Positions 1 to 9,429 are shown, counted from the stretch's first letter. The stretch: DNA of 64,000 nt from Hormoscilla sp. GM7CHS1pb (GCA_014323675.1 JACONN010000003.1:248001-312000), one strand, 5' to 3'. The notes: a model not told the origin generated them from the letters alone. Program-made: numbers and translations.

Positions 1-24
1 TAAAGAAACAGATGTTCTCTCCGA

Positions 25-363
25 ATGCAACGCCAAGCACCCCGCGAGGATTTCCCCGTACCAACTGTTTTTGACAACACCTCTTCCCCAGCGCCGAAAA
101 GTACCATTCGCACCCGAGTAACTGACTCGGACTCTGTGGAAATCCAGATTGCTGACAATGGTCCTGGGATGCCCCCCGAAGTGCTACAGAAGATATTCGA
201 CCCCTTCTTTACTACGAAGCCAGTGGGTTCTGGCACTGGGTTAGGGTTGTCTGTTAGCTATCAAATTGTGGTAGATAAACATGGCGGGCGGCTGAGTTGT
301 ATTTCTGCACCAGGAGAGGGGGCGACCTTTGCGATCGAGATCCCGATCGAGCAGAAAAAATAA
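25..363 (+). CDS. Sensor histidine kinase, C-terminal ATPase fragment
   Basis: Only the ATP-binding (HATPase_c) half of a two-component sensor kinase is visible. The protein shows the G1 box (ADNGPGM, about residues 43-49), an F-box (FDPFFTTKP) and the G2 box (GTGLGLS), and ends in EIPIEQKK. No DHp/H-box is present. The frame is closed by TAA at 1-3, whereas frame 2 stays open through the linker, so the upstream part of the gene probably lies in another frame or outside the window. The start at 25 is therefore not a true start. It closely resembles the C-terminus of the Amt-linked kinase at 29258-31999. The kinase identity is certain; the gene boundaries are not. Confidence 0.75.
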   Translation: MQRQAPREDFPVPTVFDNTSSPAPKSTIRTRVTDSDSVEIQIADNGPGMPPEVLQKIFDPFFTTKPVGSGTGLGLSVSYQIVVDKHGGRLSCISAPGEGATFAIEIPIEQKK

Positions 364-510
364 TCCCTGGGACGGGCGATCGCACTTATAATCAGATCGG
401 TTGAGTTAAGCTGAGATCTTGCACCATTCTCGATTTCTCGATTCTCGATCGGCCTCCTGGCCACTGAAAACCTTAAGGTATTTTACCTTCATTTACCCCT
501 CGTTTACCCC

Positions 511-560
511 TCGTTCCTAGGCTCCGCCTGGGAACGAGTTCTAGAGGCTCTGCCTCTAGT
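511..560. repeat. Dispersed GTTCC-GGCTCCGCC-GGAACGAG palindromic repeat
   Basis: An imperfect inverted repeat centred on GGCTCCGCC, flanked by CGTTCC and GGAACGAG, is followed by a second small palindrome (GAGGCTCTGCCTC). Related copies occur near 8955-9031, 20590-20618, 24225-24251, 25083-25118, 26104-26205 and 56663-56690, all between genes. This is a non-coding dispersed family with no gene of its own. Confidence 0.8.
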
Positions 561-691
561 TCAAATTGCAATATGAGGTTAAGTGTCAGCTAATTGTTGG
601 CAGATCGGGTGAATTGTTGGATGCAGTTCCCCTACTAATTTACGGGCGATCGGGCGATATCATTTCTGTTCTGTTCGATGACTATTCCTAT

Positions 692-3240
692 TCACCAATC
701 CCCGATCGCGCCTAACTTGGGAAGCCGCAACATCCGATGTTCGATCGCTTCCCAGGTTTGGGGCGAAACCCGCACTGCTGCTTTTTTGCACTGAATGATG
801 AGATCGTTGGCATATAAATAATTTTCTAGTGCTTTTGCTTCTGTTTGAGATAAATTAAACATTTCGTCTGTGAGATGAAATGCATCAAGTAAGGCTTGAA
901 TAGTGCTATTTGCAATAATTCGAGGCACTATATTTATATTGTTTTCTGTTATTTGAATTTTTATTGCTTCCAATCTGGCAATCAATATAGAGAAATTTAC
1001 GTCGTTAAATACTTTGAATTTTTTTAATTTACCAACATAGATAATGCTGTTGGTAATCATGTTGGCGTAAACGATGGCGTCTGGGTCGGCGTAGACGTAG
1101 GCGTCGGCATAGGCGTAGATGTAGGCGTCGGCGATGAAGGTGGCGTAGGCGTCAGCGTAGGCTTTAGTGTAGGCGTTGGTGTAGGTATAGGCGATGTCGT
1201 TGGCTTTTGTGTAGAGGTAGGCGTTGGTGTAGGCGTAGGCGATGGCGTTAGCGTTGGCGATCGCGATCGCCCGTTTTCCCACAGGCTTAATATCACTTTC
1301 CGATCCAGCAGTTATCAGATCTGCCCAGCGCAGCAAATCTAACAAATTTGACGTATTGATAAACTTTTGAGCCTCTTTTTCCATCAGCAACAGCAACTCA
1401 TCTACACCACCGCGCATTAACCCAGCTACCAGCAAAAATATCTCGTGCCAGCGTTCATTTATTAGGCGTTTGGTCACTAACTGTTCAAATAAGCGGTTAT
1501 ATTCAATGTACTCAGCGGTTAAATATTCCTGAAGCGTCAAGTGGGAAAACGAGTAGACATTCTGCGCTCTTTCTACCAAAATACCTTGTTGCACTGCCAT
1601 GGCATTGAATACAGCTTCGCCATCCAAATGCTGCGGGGCATTTAGATTACCTACCAAAAATGTTTTAATTTGCTCTACAATCTCTCGCTGGGGGAAAAAC
1701 AGCTTGTCTGCCTGGAAGCCCTGATAGGCAATCTCCGAAAGCAGAATCTCCTCTAGCTGTGCGTCTAGTTCTTGAAAAACTTCATCTCGCTGCACCCGCT
1801 TCTCAGTTATCCATTCCTCCAGCAATATCCGCAGCGCCTTGCCATAGAGTTCGCTGCGATTGTTTGGGAAGTTTTGCGACTTGTCATACACTAGACACAA
1901 GAATGTCAGCAATAAAGGCGTCTGGGCTAATTCCTTAGCATCAGCATTTTCCCGTTTTTGCAGTAACTTCCAGCATCGATCGGCAGTTCTGGCTTGCTTG
2001 TCTGCCTCTGACTGGAACCAGTTGCCAATAAACTGCTCGATCTGGGTGTCGTCAAAGTCGGCAATTGCCACATTGCTAAACCGATCGAATGCGAGGCGAT
2101 AGGCAGCGGTGCGGCAACTGATAATAAAGCGATTTTTATGGAATTTTTTAACAAAATTATGAATTCGCTCAATCACCCAATCCATGTTCTTTGTAGGCAC
2201 TTCATCCAGTCCATCTAGCAAAATTAGTAACCGACCCTGTTCTAAGGCACTGGCAGTAAATTCTTTTGGCGAAGGAAAGCCGCAGCTTTCAAACTCGCGG
2301 GCAACTTGTGTTTCAATCTCAATGTTGCTGTCGGTAAACTGCTTCAGTTCGATGAAAACGGGAATGCATTGATGCTTCAGTTGCCCTTTTTTGCCTTTGA
2401 GTGCTTCCAGTCCCATTTTCCGCAGAAAAGTAGACTTTCCCGCCCCTGGCCCCCCAGTACCATCAGATATTTCTTCTGGTTAGCGACGCTGATGCCTGTT
2501 TGCTTGCGGGTTTCTTTCGACTGCCTGCGCTGCTGACGTTGACGAAAAGTTCTTTCCAGCGCGTAAAGCGACTCATATCGCCAGATGTCCCATTCGTCCA
2601 AAAGCTGTACTGCAGTATAGATAGAATCTAAATCGACAGCGTGGCGCATTCCCAAAACTTTCACTTTGCCGTGAAGCGCTATATAGTTCTGGACGTACTG
2701 CTGCGAGGCTTGCACAATTGACTGCCTCGTTCTTTCATTCAGGCTGTTGTTTTTCCAGAATAAAAATTTATTTGCATTTTCTTGATAGATTTCAATTGCC
2801 ATCTCCGCCAGATGTTGGACAGTTTCAGCGGAGACGTCGGGGAAAAGTCTGACTAAGGGTTGGTTGAGACTGGCATGGCTAACTCCAGGCAGTTCCAGGG
2901 CCCTGAGAATTTGACGCGCCGCACCTTCCACTACCACGATATTAGTCGTGATGCCGCCGTGAGTGGTGAGGGACAGGTCTTTCAGCCCTTGGATCTGGTC
3001 GCCAATAGCTTTAGCTAGCTGGGTTTGCTGCTGGGCGATGAGTGCTTTCCTCCAAGCTATACGGTTTGGGAACTCAGAGGGTTTTGGTTGTTGGCTGAGT
3101 TGTTGACTGAGAGTTTCTCTGTTTTCCCGTTGCGAGTCGAGAACGATGACAACTTTCAGCAATTCATCCCCTCTGGCATTCAGAAGAGCATCTTCTAGCA
3201 GCACGTCTATTTTATCGATGTGTCTTTTGTCCAGTTTCAT
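692..3240 (-). pseudogene. NACHT-family STAND NTPase with I9-like N-terminus, frameshifted in the P-loop
   Basis: Restoring one base gives a protein of about 849 residues. Residues 28-131 look like a subtilisin propeptide/I9 inhibitor fold (VVIVLD ... VVVEGAARQ ... ELPGV ... LNQP). Residues 190-250 are the usual linker before cyanobacterial NACHT domains. Walker A (GGPGAGKST) falls at 263-271, and Walker B (LLILLDGLDEVP) and the sensor FIISCRT follow. The C-terminal part carries a Tyr/Ala-rich repeat. The coding strand has six G at + positions 2450-2455 where seven would keep the frame; the actual reading ends shortly after in a 300-residue product, and the remainder forms a separate frame of 574 residues. 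I chose ATG at 3240; a TTG at 3279 lies in the intergenic repeat. It lies directly downstream of the S8 protease, a likely operon. NACHT proteins are STAND switches of immunity and conflict. Either a real pseudogene or a sequencing error. Confidence 0.85.
1065..1280 (-). repeat. In-gene Tyr/Ala codon repeat of the NACHT protein
   Basis: The coding strand consists of imperfect short units based on GCCTACGCC-like codons, giving alternating Tyr-Ala/Asn/Asp/Thr residues ([15 protein letters not shown] and similar). The antisense frame reads as a Pro-Thr polymer, which is only a shadow. Degenerate short repeats are common near the C-termini of cyanobacterial NACHT proteins. Confidence 0.7.
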
Positions 3241-3251
3241 CAGCTTATACC

Positions 3252-3303
3252 AATACGCTGGCAGGCGAGACGCCCGCAATACGCTGGCAGGCGAGACGCC
3301 CGC
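3252..3303. repeat. Two tandem 26-bp units between protease and NACHT genes
   Basis: A 26-bp unit (AATACGCTGGCAGGCGAGAC followed by GCCCGC) is present twice head to tail in the short gap between the S8 protease stop (3305) and the NACHT start (3240). The core GGCAGGCGAGACGCCCGCCC reappears in reverse orientation at about 54287-54312, so it is a dispersed family. The unit can form a GGCGGGCG/CGCCTGCC hairpin. Confidence 0.8.
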
Positions 3304-3304
3304 C

Positions 3305-4465
3305 CTACGAATTCACCTGCACCAGTCCTTCTCCTTGGCGAATGGAAGATTGCTGTAAATCCTGGCAATTCGACATGAGTTCTTCTCGCAAATCCATTAC
3401 GCTAATATCTGGATATTTCTCTAAAATCAGCGCTGCTACTCCCGCAACAATGGGGGTTGCCATGGAAGTTCCGTCCCAAGATTCGTATCCTCCCTGGATA
3501 ACTGAAGAGTACACTGCTGCACCAGGCGCTACCAGGTGCGGCACATTGTACTGATGATTATCAACTGATAGCGTGCCGCTGCTACTGAAACCTGCCACCC
3601 GGTTTCTGCGGTTAGTTGCCCCCACAGAAACAACGCCGCGAATATTTCCGGGACTGCGGGTTTTGTCCCGTCCCTCGTTGCCCACTGCACAGATCGGAAG
3701 CACTCCAACTAGAAGTAACTTTTCAATTGCTTTCTCCATCAAGGGTCGATATCCGCGAATACCGGCAGAAATATTTACTATTGGCAAGTCTGGTTGCATA
3801 GCTGCCCACTCGATCGCCAAAATAAAGTTAGCATCACTACCATGACTGTTGGGAAGCATCGCGGCGCTTTTGACTTTAGCCTCTGGTGCCACCCCAGTTG
3901 GGCTGCCACAAATTAATCCTGCTACATGGGTGCCGTGACCATCAGTATCCAGGGAGACATTCTGAGGCTCGACTTCCCATTCCTCTACATTGAAATTATA
4001 GCCTGCTACCACCCGATCGCGCAAGGCCCTATGAGTGGAAGCGACTCCCGTATCTAACACGCCAATGGTAATACCTTTCCCCGCCCCTGTCAATTTCCGT
4101 TGACCCTTGCTATGCAGCCCGATCGCTTCCAGATGCCAGAGGTCATCTGCGGTCAAGTCCTGCTTTAAGCTAGTCGTTACTTTGCGCGGTTGAATGATTT
4201 CAATTGGTTGATTTGGCAATACTGCGGCGTTGGGCAATTCTCGTTCCAGTCGTTGGGCTTCCCCTGCTAACATTTCCACAACTACCGTACCAGTGATCTG
4301 GCTGTAATTTGGATTTTTCGAGACCAGGCGCACCCGATCGCCTGGTGCTTCAGCCACCCAGCCCTTAATTTCTTGATAAACGGGGTCTTCCTGCCACAGC
4401 CTGCTGACTTCTTCAACTTGTTGAGTGCGGCACTCCGGGGTCATTTTCCGCGACATCAGTTCCAC
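3305..4465 (-). CDS. Subtilisin-like serine protease (peptidase S8), cytoplasmic
   Basis: 386 residues with a complete S8 catalytic set: Asp138 (GVLDTGV), His177 (DGHGTHVAG), oxyanion Asn263 (AVGNEG) and Ser334 (DGTSMATP). Residues 43-92 resemble an I9 propeptide (VVVEMLAGEAQRLERELP ... NQP). No signal peptide or membrane segment is visible, so it should act inside the cell, unlike most secreted subtilases. It precedes the NACHT gene on the same strand by about 65 bp, and the two share the propeptide-like pattern. This suggests a protease effector controlled by the NTPase. Start at 4465 is the longest ATG; an internal ATG is possible. The family assignment is firm; the role in defence is inferred. 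Confidence 0.92.
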   Translation of the reverse strand: MELMSRKMTPECRTQQVEEVSRLWQEDPVYQEIKGWVAEAPGDRVRLVSKNPNYSQITGTVVVEMLAGEAQRLERELPNAAVLPNQPIEIIQPRKVTTSLKQDLTADDLWHLEAIGLHSKGQRKLTGAGKGITIGVLDTGVASTHRALRDRVVAGYNFNVEEWEVEPQNVSLDTDGHGTHVAGLICGSPTGVAPEAKVKSAAMLPNSHGSDANFILAIEWAAMQPDLPIVNISAGIRGYRPLMEKAIEKLLLVGVLPICAVGNEGRDKTRSPGNIRGVVSVGATNRRNRVAGFSSSGTLSVDNHQYNVPHLVAPGAAVYSSVIQGGYESWDGTSMATPIVAGVAALILEKYPDISVMDLREELMSNCQDLQQSSIRQGEGLVQVNS

Positions 4466-4655
4466 GGAACTAACTATTGATGGTGTTTTTGGTCGTTAAA
4501 TGTAGATCCTCATCTCAATTTCCTTTTAATACTGCCAGTTTCCCAGTCTCGTGAAACTGGTTCTACACCATTATTCTTTCACTATCATAAACCCAACCCT
4601 CACGATTGTCAACTTCGCTAATCATCAATTTCAGGTGCGGTGCCCTACGGCCATT

Positions 4656-4755
4656 CAATTATTGTGGAAAAACGCCAAAGATAGATTGTGAATCAGCATT
4701 GGGAGAGGGGGCGGAGTTCAGGATAGAAATTCCCATTCGACCAAAAAGAGCGTAG
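4656..4755 (+). pseudogene. Remnant of a histidine kinase C-terminus
   Basis: In one frame the DNA reads CESALGEGAEFRIEIPI followed by RPKRA and a stop at 4753-4755, matching the last 25 residues of HATPase domains such as that at 29258 (CNSAPGEGSEFLVEIPV). Upstream, SIIVEK-like codons are visible in another frame. No start or G1/G2 box remains. It is the second kinase tail flanking the protease/NACHT pair. Confidence 0.6.
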
Positions 4756-4984
4756 ATTTGTCAGTCCAGATGCTAAGATGATTATTGGGAGCGGCGACTC
4801 GGGCCCGATCGAATCCCATGCAGAATGTCAGACTTGGGCGACGGTATGATATAATGCTAATGACGTTCCCGGCTCGCTTGACATGACGCGATCTATTATC
4901 CGATTTTTCGGGCCGTCCGCGGACCGATCGCGCATGTCAAATGAACCACGATCCTAGAAAAATCGCGTGAGGTTTAACTAATAA

Positions 4985-6574
4985 ATGAGGGTTTTATTGC
5001 TGTACCCCCTGTTTCCGAAAACATTTTGGTCTTATGAAAAAGTCCTGGAACTGATAAATCGCCAGGTTTTGCTCCCGCCCTTGGGTTTGGTGACGGTAGC
5101 GGCTATATTACCACAAGAGTGGGAATTTAAGCTGGTCGATCGCAATGTGCGCTCGGTGACGGAGTCGGAGTGGGAATGGGCCGATCTGGTGATTCTCTCG
5201 GCCATGATCGTCCAAAAAGACGATCTGCTCTACCTGATTCGAGAAGCGAAAGGGCGGGGTAAGCCAGTAGCCGTGGGGGGGCCCTATGCCACTTCGGTCC
5301 CGGAACCGCCTCGTGAGGCGGGTGCTGATTATCTGATTCTCGATGAAGGGGAAATTACTTTACCGATGTTTGTGGAGGCGCTGCGTCGGGGCGATCGGGG
5401 CGGGACTTTCCGGGCCGAGTCCAAACCGGACGTGACTGGAACCCCGGTGCCTCGGTTTGATTTGCTAGAGATGAATGCTTATGACAGCATGTCGGTGCAG
5501 TTTTCCCGGGGTTGTCCGTTCCAATGCGAGTTTTGCGACATTATTATTCTCTACGGACGCAAACCCCGGACGAAAACTCCCCAGCAGTTGCTCGCTGAGT
5601 TGGAATATCTCCGCCAACTGGGGTGGAAGGGCGCGATTTTTATGGTGGATGACAACTTTATTGGCAATAAGCGGAATGTGAAGTTGCTGCTGAAGGAGTT
5701 GAAAGTCTGGCAAGCGCAACATCAATATCCCTTCAATTTTACTACGGAGGCGTCAGTAGACCTGGCCCAGGACCGGGAATTGATGGATTTGATGGTAGAG
5801 TGTAACTTTAAGTCGGTATTCTTGGGCATAGAAACGCCAGATGAAGCTAGTCTGACTCTGACGAAAAAGTTTCAAAATACCAGAGATTCTCTGGCTGAAT
5901 CTGTAGAAGCGATCGCCCGATCGGGGATGCGGGTGATGGCCGGGTTTATTATTGGTTTTGATGGGGAAACCAAAGGGGCGGGCGATCGCATTGTCCGGTT
6001 TGCCGAACAAACAGCCATACCTGCTACCATGTTGGGGATGCTGCACGCTTTACCGAATACAGCCCTCTGGCATCGCTTAGAAAAAGAGGGACGCTTGCTA
6101 TCGAAAGAGAGTCATGGTAATCCCCAGGGGGCCTTGATAAACTTTATTCCCACTCGCCCTGTAGAGGATATTGCCCGGGAATATATAGAGGCGTTTTGTC
6201 AGCTGTATGATGCTTCCAATTACTTGGATCGGACTTATCGCCATTTCCTGATGATGGGTGCGCCGAAGTGCCATCCCCCTGCCAAGTTTCTCAGTCTGGT
6301 AGAGTTGCGTGCCCTAATGATTATTATCTGGCGACAGGGGATCAAACGTAAAACCCGCTGGAAATTTTGGCATCATCTGTATAGCATCCTCAAGCATAAT
6401 CCCGGGGTGTGGCAGCATTACCTGACAACTTGCGCCCATAACGAACATTTTCTGGAGTATCGTCAGATTGTGCGCGATCGGATCTCCGCAGAGCTAGCGG
6501 AGTTTCTGGCAGCGAAAAAAGTAGCGGAAGCGGAGGCACAATTGGAGGTAGAATTGGAGGCGATCGCCAGTTGA
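4985..6574 (+). CDS. B12-binding domain radical SAM protein
   Basis: 529 residues. The N-terminal 140 residues form a Rossmann-type cobalamin-binding domain (VLLLYPLFP start, GGPYATS, DEGE). The radical SAM core carries the 4Fe-4S motif CxxxCxxC at Cys177, Cys181 and Cys184, followed by VDDNFIGN and GIETPDEASL. The C-terminal part resembles DUF4070. Such proteins perform methylations or C-C chemistry on lipids and natural products; the substrate is not evident here. ATG at 4985 gives the usual start, MRVLLLYP. It is a lone gene followed by a hairpin. Confidence 0.9.
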   Translation: MRVLLLYPLFPKTFWSYEKVLELINRQVLLPPLGLVTVAAILPQEWEFKLVDRNVRSVTESEWEWADLVILSAMIVQKDDLLYLIREAKGRGKPVAVGGPYATSVPEPPREAGADYLILDEGEITLPMFVEALRRGDRGGTFRAESKPDVTGTPVPRFDLLEMNAYDSMSVQFSRGCPFQCEFCDIIILYGRKPRTKTPQQLLAELEYLRQLGWKGAIFMVDDNFIGNKRNVKLLLKELKVWQAQHQYPFNFTTEASVDLAQDRELMDLMVECNFKSVFLGIETPDEASLTLTKKFQNTRDSLAESVEAIARSGMRVMAGFIIGFDGETKGAGDRIVRFAEQTAIPATMLGMLHALPNTALWHRLEKEGRLLSKESHGNPQGALINFIPTRPVEDIAREYIEAFCQLYDASNYLDRTYRHFLMMGAPKCHPPAKFLSLVELRALMIIIWRQGIKRKTRWKFWHHLYSILKHNPGVWQHYLTTCAHNEHFLEYRQIVRDRISAELAEFLAAKKVAEAEAQLEVELEAIAS

Positions 6575-6596
6575 CACCCCGTGCTTCGGAGAATGT

Positions 6597-6630
6597 AGAA
6601 ACCCGGTTTCCGATAAGAAACCGGGTTTCT
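6597..6630 (+). terminator. AAACCCGGTTTC inverted repeat, terminator-like
   Basis: AGAAACCCGGTTTC and GAAACCGGGTTTCT form a 14-bp stem with a 6-nt loop 22 bp after the radical SAM gene. There is no long T tract. The same element occurs near 28236-28310, 46101-46148 and 60284-60397, so it is also a dispersed repeat. Confidence 0.6.
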
Positions 6631-6762
6631 GGTCTTGTGCCAAGCCCTTTAGGGATTGTGATAATTGCCAAGCATGCCAAAACTTTGTTGGCGTAATGGG
6701 GATCTAATTTTCACCCCATCAATCTTCTCGCTCGATCTCGGGTAATGCCCCCCGAACATATT

Positions 6763-6870
6763 CTAGGGCAATTTGCTGATTGCTTGCATCAGCAACACTC
6801 CGATCGAGAGAGTCACAGCGGCTTGCAACAAACAGGACACGGTCCACTTAAATACTTGCTGTAGTGCCAT
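6763..6870 (-). CDS. Small single-pass membrane protein (35 aa), unknown
   Basis: ATG at 6870 opens a 35-residue frame, MALQQVFKWTV then a hydrophobic stretch (LLQAAVTLSIGVLLMQA) and a short tail ISKLP. One transmembrane helix is likely. GGGAA precedes the start by about 9 bp. The size and layout resemble small photosystem or cytochrome b6f subunits, but I do not recognise the sequence. It lies 0.6 kb from the petL-like gene on the same strand. Confidence 0.4.
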   Translation of the reverse strand: MALQQVFKWTVSCLLQAAVTLSIGVLLMQAISKLP

Positions 6871-7457
6871 GGTTTTTTCCCAAATTGTAGTTCTGAGTTT
6901 TCCAACTAACTAGCTTGTACGCATTCGGCGGTCAGAGGTCAGCCGATCGCCCGATCGTAATAGCTGTACCTATCGATCGTAATAGCTGTACCTATCGACC
7001 CTGACTGCTTATTGCATTAAGCTGAATGGTTACACTGGTCTAGATCACCCACTATCTAGTTGGTTGGTACGCTGTGAGCTATAGTGAAGCTTGTCTACCA
7101 CTCCTATTGTTTTATTCGCAGCTAATAAGCCGCGATCGGGAATATTGTGGTAGACAGAGCGCGGAAGCTCCAGCCCAAGACATTCATGAAATCACCCCAC
7201 TGAATAAGTAGGCATGTCCATTTCATTACTCTACAAGTTCTACCGCTGGAATTCCCGTACCCAGATCCCACTCAGCCGTGATCTTGGTCACCCACACCGC
7301 CGAAAGCACGATATTCTGGGCAATTTCAGCTTATGTTAAATTTTTGTTACATGCGATCGGGCCAACTCTCCGGTCCTTTTAGGTAGGGGGTGTGACCCCT
7401 TAATTGATTGTCCATTGGTTGTCCGGTGGGCAAGGGATCCACCGGACGGGGATGAGA
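6871..7457. other. Intergenic region without recognised genes
   Basis: Nearly 0.6 kb with no convincing frame. A short direct repeat (CGATCGTAATAGCTGTACCT) lies at about 6951-6996. Nothing else was recognised. Confidence 0.6.
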
Positions 7458-7559
7458 TTAGATTAGCTTAACGGCCCGTAGCCCGAAATAGAGGCCCAGG
7501 GCGGCACCGAAGGCAACACCCAAAAGCACAAAGTACGCGATCGCTCCACCTACTGTCAT
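7458..7559 (-). CDS. petL: Cytochrome b6-f complex subunit 6 (PetL-like)
   Basis: A 33-residue protein, MTVGGAIAYFVLLGV ... GLYFGLRAVKLI, with one membrane helix. The C-terminal FGLRAVKLI matches the characteristic FxIKSIKLI-type end of cyanobacterial PetL. PetL is a small peripheral helix that stabilises the b6f dimer in the thylakoid membrane. A strong Shine-Dalgarno AAAGGAGAAA lies 6 bp before the ATG at 7559. It was identified from the raw sequence because it is very short. It diverges from aroB. Confidence 0.7.
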   Translation of the reverse strand: MTVGGAIAYFVLLGVAFGAALGLYFGLRAVKLI

Positions 7560-7646
7560 CGGTATTTCTCCTTTAAGACTGCTAAATACTATTGAAGCAT
7601 GCCCTGGGCTAAAATACTGCCCAGGGTTATTGAGGGGGTTTTTGTG

Positions 7647-8738
7647 ATGTCTGGGATTAGAGTTGATTTACCTGAGCGTTCTTACGAAATTGCGATCGCC
7701 CCTGGGGGTCTGGACCGGCTGGGTGCCACCATGGCCGGTCTGGATCTGGGCCAGAAGGTGTTGCTGGTGTCCAACCCGGTGGTTTTTCAGCATTATGGCG
7801 AAAGGGCGATCGCCTCTCTGAGTGGGGCCGGTTTTGAATTGGCCAGTTGCATCCTGCCGGATGGGGAACGTTACAAAACCCTCGCAAGCATCGAAAAGGT
7901 CTACGATGCCGCCCTGGAACAGCATTTAGAACGATCTTCCACCATGGTAGCCCTGGGTGGGGGCGTGATTGGGGATATGACTGGCTTTAGCGCGGCCACC
8001 TGGCTGCGGGGAGTACAGTTCGTGCAAGTTCCCACCACCTTGCTGGCCATGGTGGATGCCTCCGTTGGTGGGAAAACAGGAGTCAATCATCCCATGGGTA
8101 AAAACTTGATTGGGGCCTTTTATCAGCCGAGACTGGTGGCGATCGACCCCGAGGTTTTACAGACCTTGCCCCCACGGGAGTTTCGCGCGGGCATGGCAGA
8201 GGTGATTAAATATGGGGTCATCTGGGATGGGGAGTTATTTTCTCAGTTGGAGAAGCAAAGTAGTCTGGAAAAACTCGAAGACCTAGACGGGGAATTATTG
8301 CAAACAATCTTAACACGCTCTTGCCAAGCCAAGGCTGATGTGGTTAGCAAAGATGAGAGAGAAGCGGGGTTGAGGGCCATCCTTAACTACGGTCACACCA
8401 TCGGCCATGCGATCGAAAGCGTCACGGAATATAAATCAGTCATTCACGGGGAAGCTGTAGCTATTGGCATGGTAGCAGCAAGTAAGCTGGCCCTGGAGTT
8501 GCAACTGTGGGACCGAGAGTGCGATCGGCGTCAGTTTGAATTAATTACTAAAGCGGGTTTACCAACGCAGTTGCCAGCGGGATTAGATATTGATGCCATT
8601 CTGGAGACTTTGAAAACGGATAAGAAGGTGAAGGCGGGTAAGATCCGTTTTATCTTGCCAACTCAGGTGGGTGCTGTCACTATAACCGATCGGGTGTCTG
8701 CTGATTTGATTCGGCAAGTTTTGCAGGATATGCTGTAG
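7647..8738 (+). CDS. aroB: 3-dehydroquinate synthase
   Basis: 363 residues. It converts DAHP to 3-dehydroquinate in the shikimate pathway, using NAD+ and a divalent metal. Visible motifs are [19 protein letters not shown] (NAD/phosphate binding), [19 protein letters not shown], a metal-ligand region EVIKYG, and the metal His motifs [11 protein letters not shown] and [10 protein letters not shown] chose the ATG at 7647 ([13 protein letters not shown]); an upstream in-frame ATG at 7599 would add 16 residues unlike the family. Single gene, complete. Confidence 0.95.
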   Translation: MSGIRVDLPERSYEIAIAPGGLDRLGATMAGLDLGQKVLLVSNPVVFQHYGERAIASLSGAGFELASCILPDGERYKTLASIEKVYDAALEQHLERSSTMVALGGGVIGDMTGFSAATWLRGVQFVQVPTTLLAMVDASVGGKTGVNHPMGKNLIGAFYQPRLVAIDPEVLQTLPPREFRAGMAEVIKYGVIWDGELFSQLEKQSSLEKLEDLDGELLQTILTRSCQAKADVVSKDEREAGLRAILNYGHTIGHAIESVTEYKSVIHGEAVAIGMVAASKLALELQLWDRECDRRQFELITKAGLPTQLPAGLDIDAILETLKTDKKVKAGKIRFILPTQVGAVTITDRVSADLIRQVLQDML

Positions 8739-8862
8739 ATTATTTCCCTGTTATTGCCCGATCGCCTGCTTGATAGCCCGCCGGTGGTTGCAAACCCCTG
8801 CGTCATAGCTAAAGTCGGTTACCAAGGCACGATCTTGCACCATTCTCGATCGGCCTCCTGAC

Positions 8863-9031
8863 CCGCCGTGGGTTTAAACCCACAGGCTTTTAGCTCAAGT
8901 GGGTTAGAACCCACTAAAAGCAAAGTCGCAGAAATGATTTAGCCCACGCTTTTACCCTCGTTCCCTGGCGGAGCCAGGGAACGAGTTATCGAGGCTCCGC
9001 CTCTAGTTTCCCTGGCTCCGCCTGGGAACCG
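8863..9031. repeat. Cluster of dispersed palindromes after aroB
   Basis: Contains GTGGGTTTAAACCCAC, a related GTGGGTT/AACCCAC pair, and two adjacent copies of the GTTCCC-GGCGGAGCC-GGGAACGAG family with the GAGGCTCCGCCTC module. The segment just upstream (8828-8850, ATCTTGCACCATTCTCGAT) repeats a sequence at about 415-436. The cluster fills the gap between aroB and the convergent toxin gene. Confidence 0.7.
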
Positions 9032-9042
9032 ACCGCCCCAAC

Positions 9043-9429
9043 TCAACTGTCTTCTCGTCTCAAAAACTGCCTCAGTCCTGACAAGATGGGGGTATATTGT
9101 TGGAGGGTAAGTGTTCCCAGATATGCCAAAACTCTGCGCATATCCAACGCCCGCACTTGATCTATCAAAACAATGGAAGACTGAGATAACCCACCTGCTC
9201 CAGCTTCCAGAAGGGGGTATAAACTAGGATTGCTACGGGACCAAGAACCAGTCTGGGTAGTCACGGGCACGATCGCTATCGTCGGATAACGTACTTCTCC
9301 CCAAACTGTGCCTACGACTACAGCAGGTCTAGTTCCTTGTTGCTCATGCCCTCTAGGAATATGGCTAGGCAGAGCAACTATGACCACATCACCAGATTCA
9401 AGCGGATCTCGTTGATTAGTGCTTACCAC
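9043..9429 (-). CDS. MazF/PemK-family endoribonuclease toxin
   Basis: 128 residues with the PemK/MazF fold signature: GDVVIVALPSH near the N-terminus, TRPAVVV, the VPVTTQ strand, then LSQSSIVLIDQVRALD. These toxins cleave mRNA at short motifs. The start overlaps the last 14 bp of the upstream antitoxin-like gene, typical of a translationally coupled type II toxin-antitoxin pair. Length fits the family. Confident in family; the target is unknown. Confidence 0.88.
   Translation of the reverse strand: MVSTNQRDPLESGDVVIVALPSHIPRGHEQQGTRPAVVVGTVWGEVRYPTIAIVPVTTQTGSWSRSNPSLYPLLEAGAGGLSQSSIVLIDQVRALDMRRVLAYLGTLTLQQYTPILSGLRQFLRREDS

Noticed and set aside
1057..1296. Pro-Thr-rich frame on the minus strand inside the NACHT gene
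   Set aside because: It is a shadow frame of the Tyr/Ala codon repeat; the NACHT frame has family sequence on both sides.
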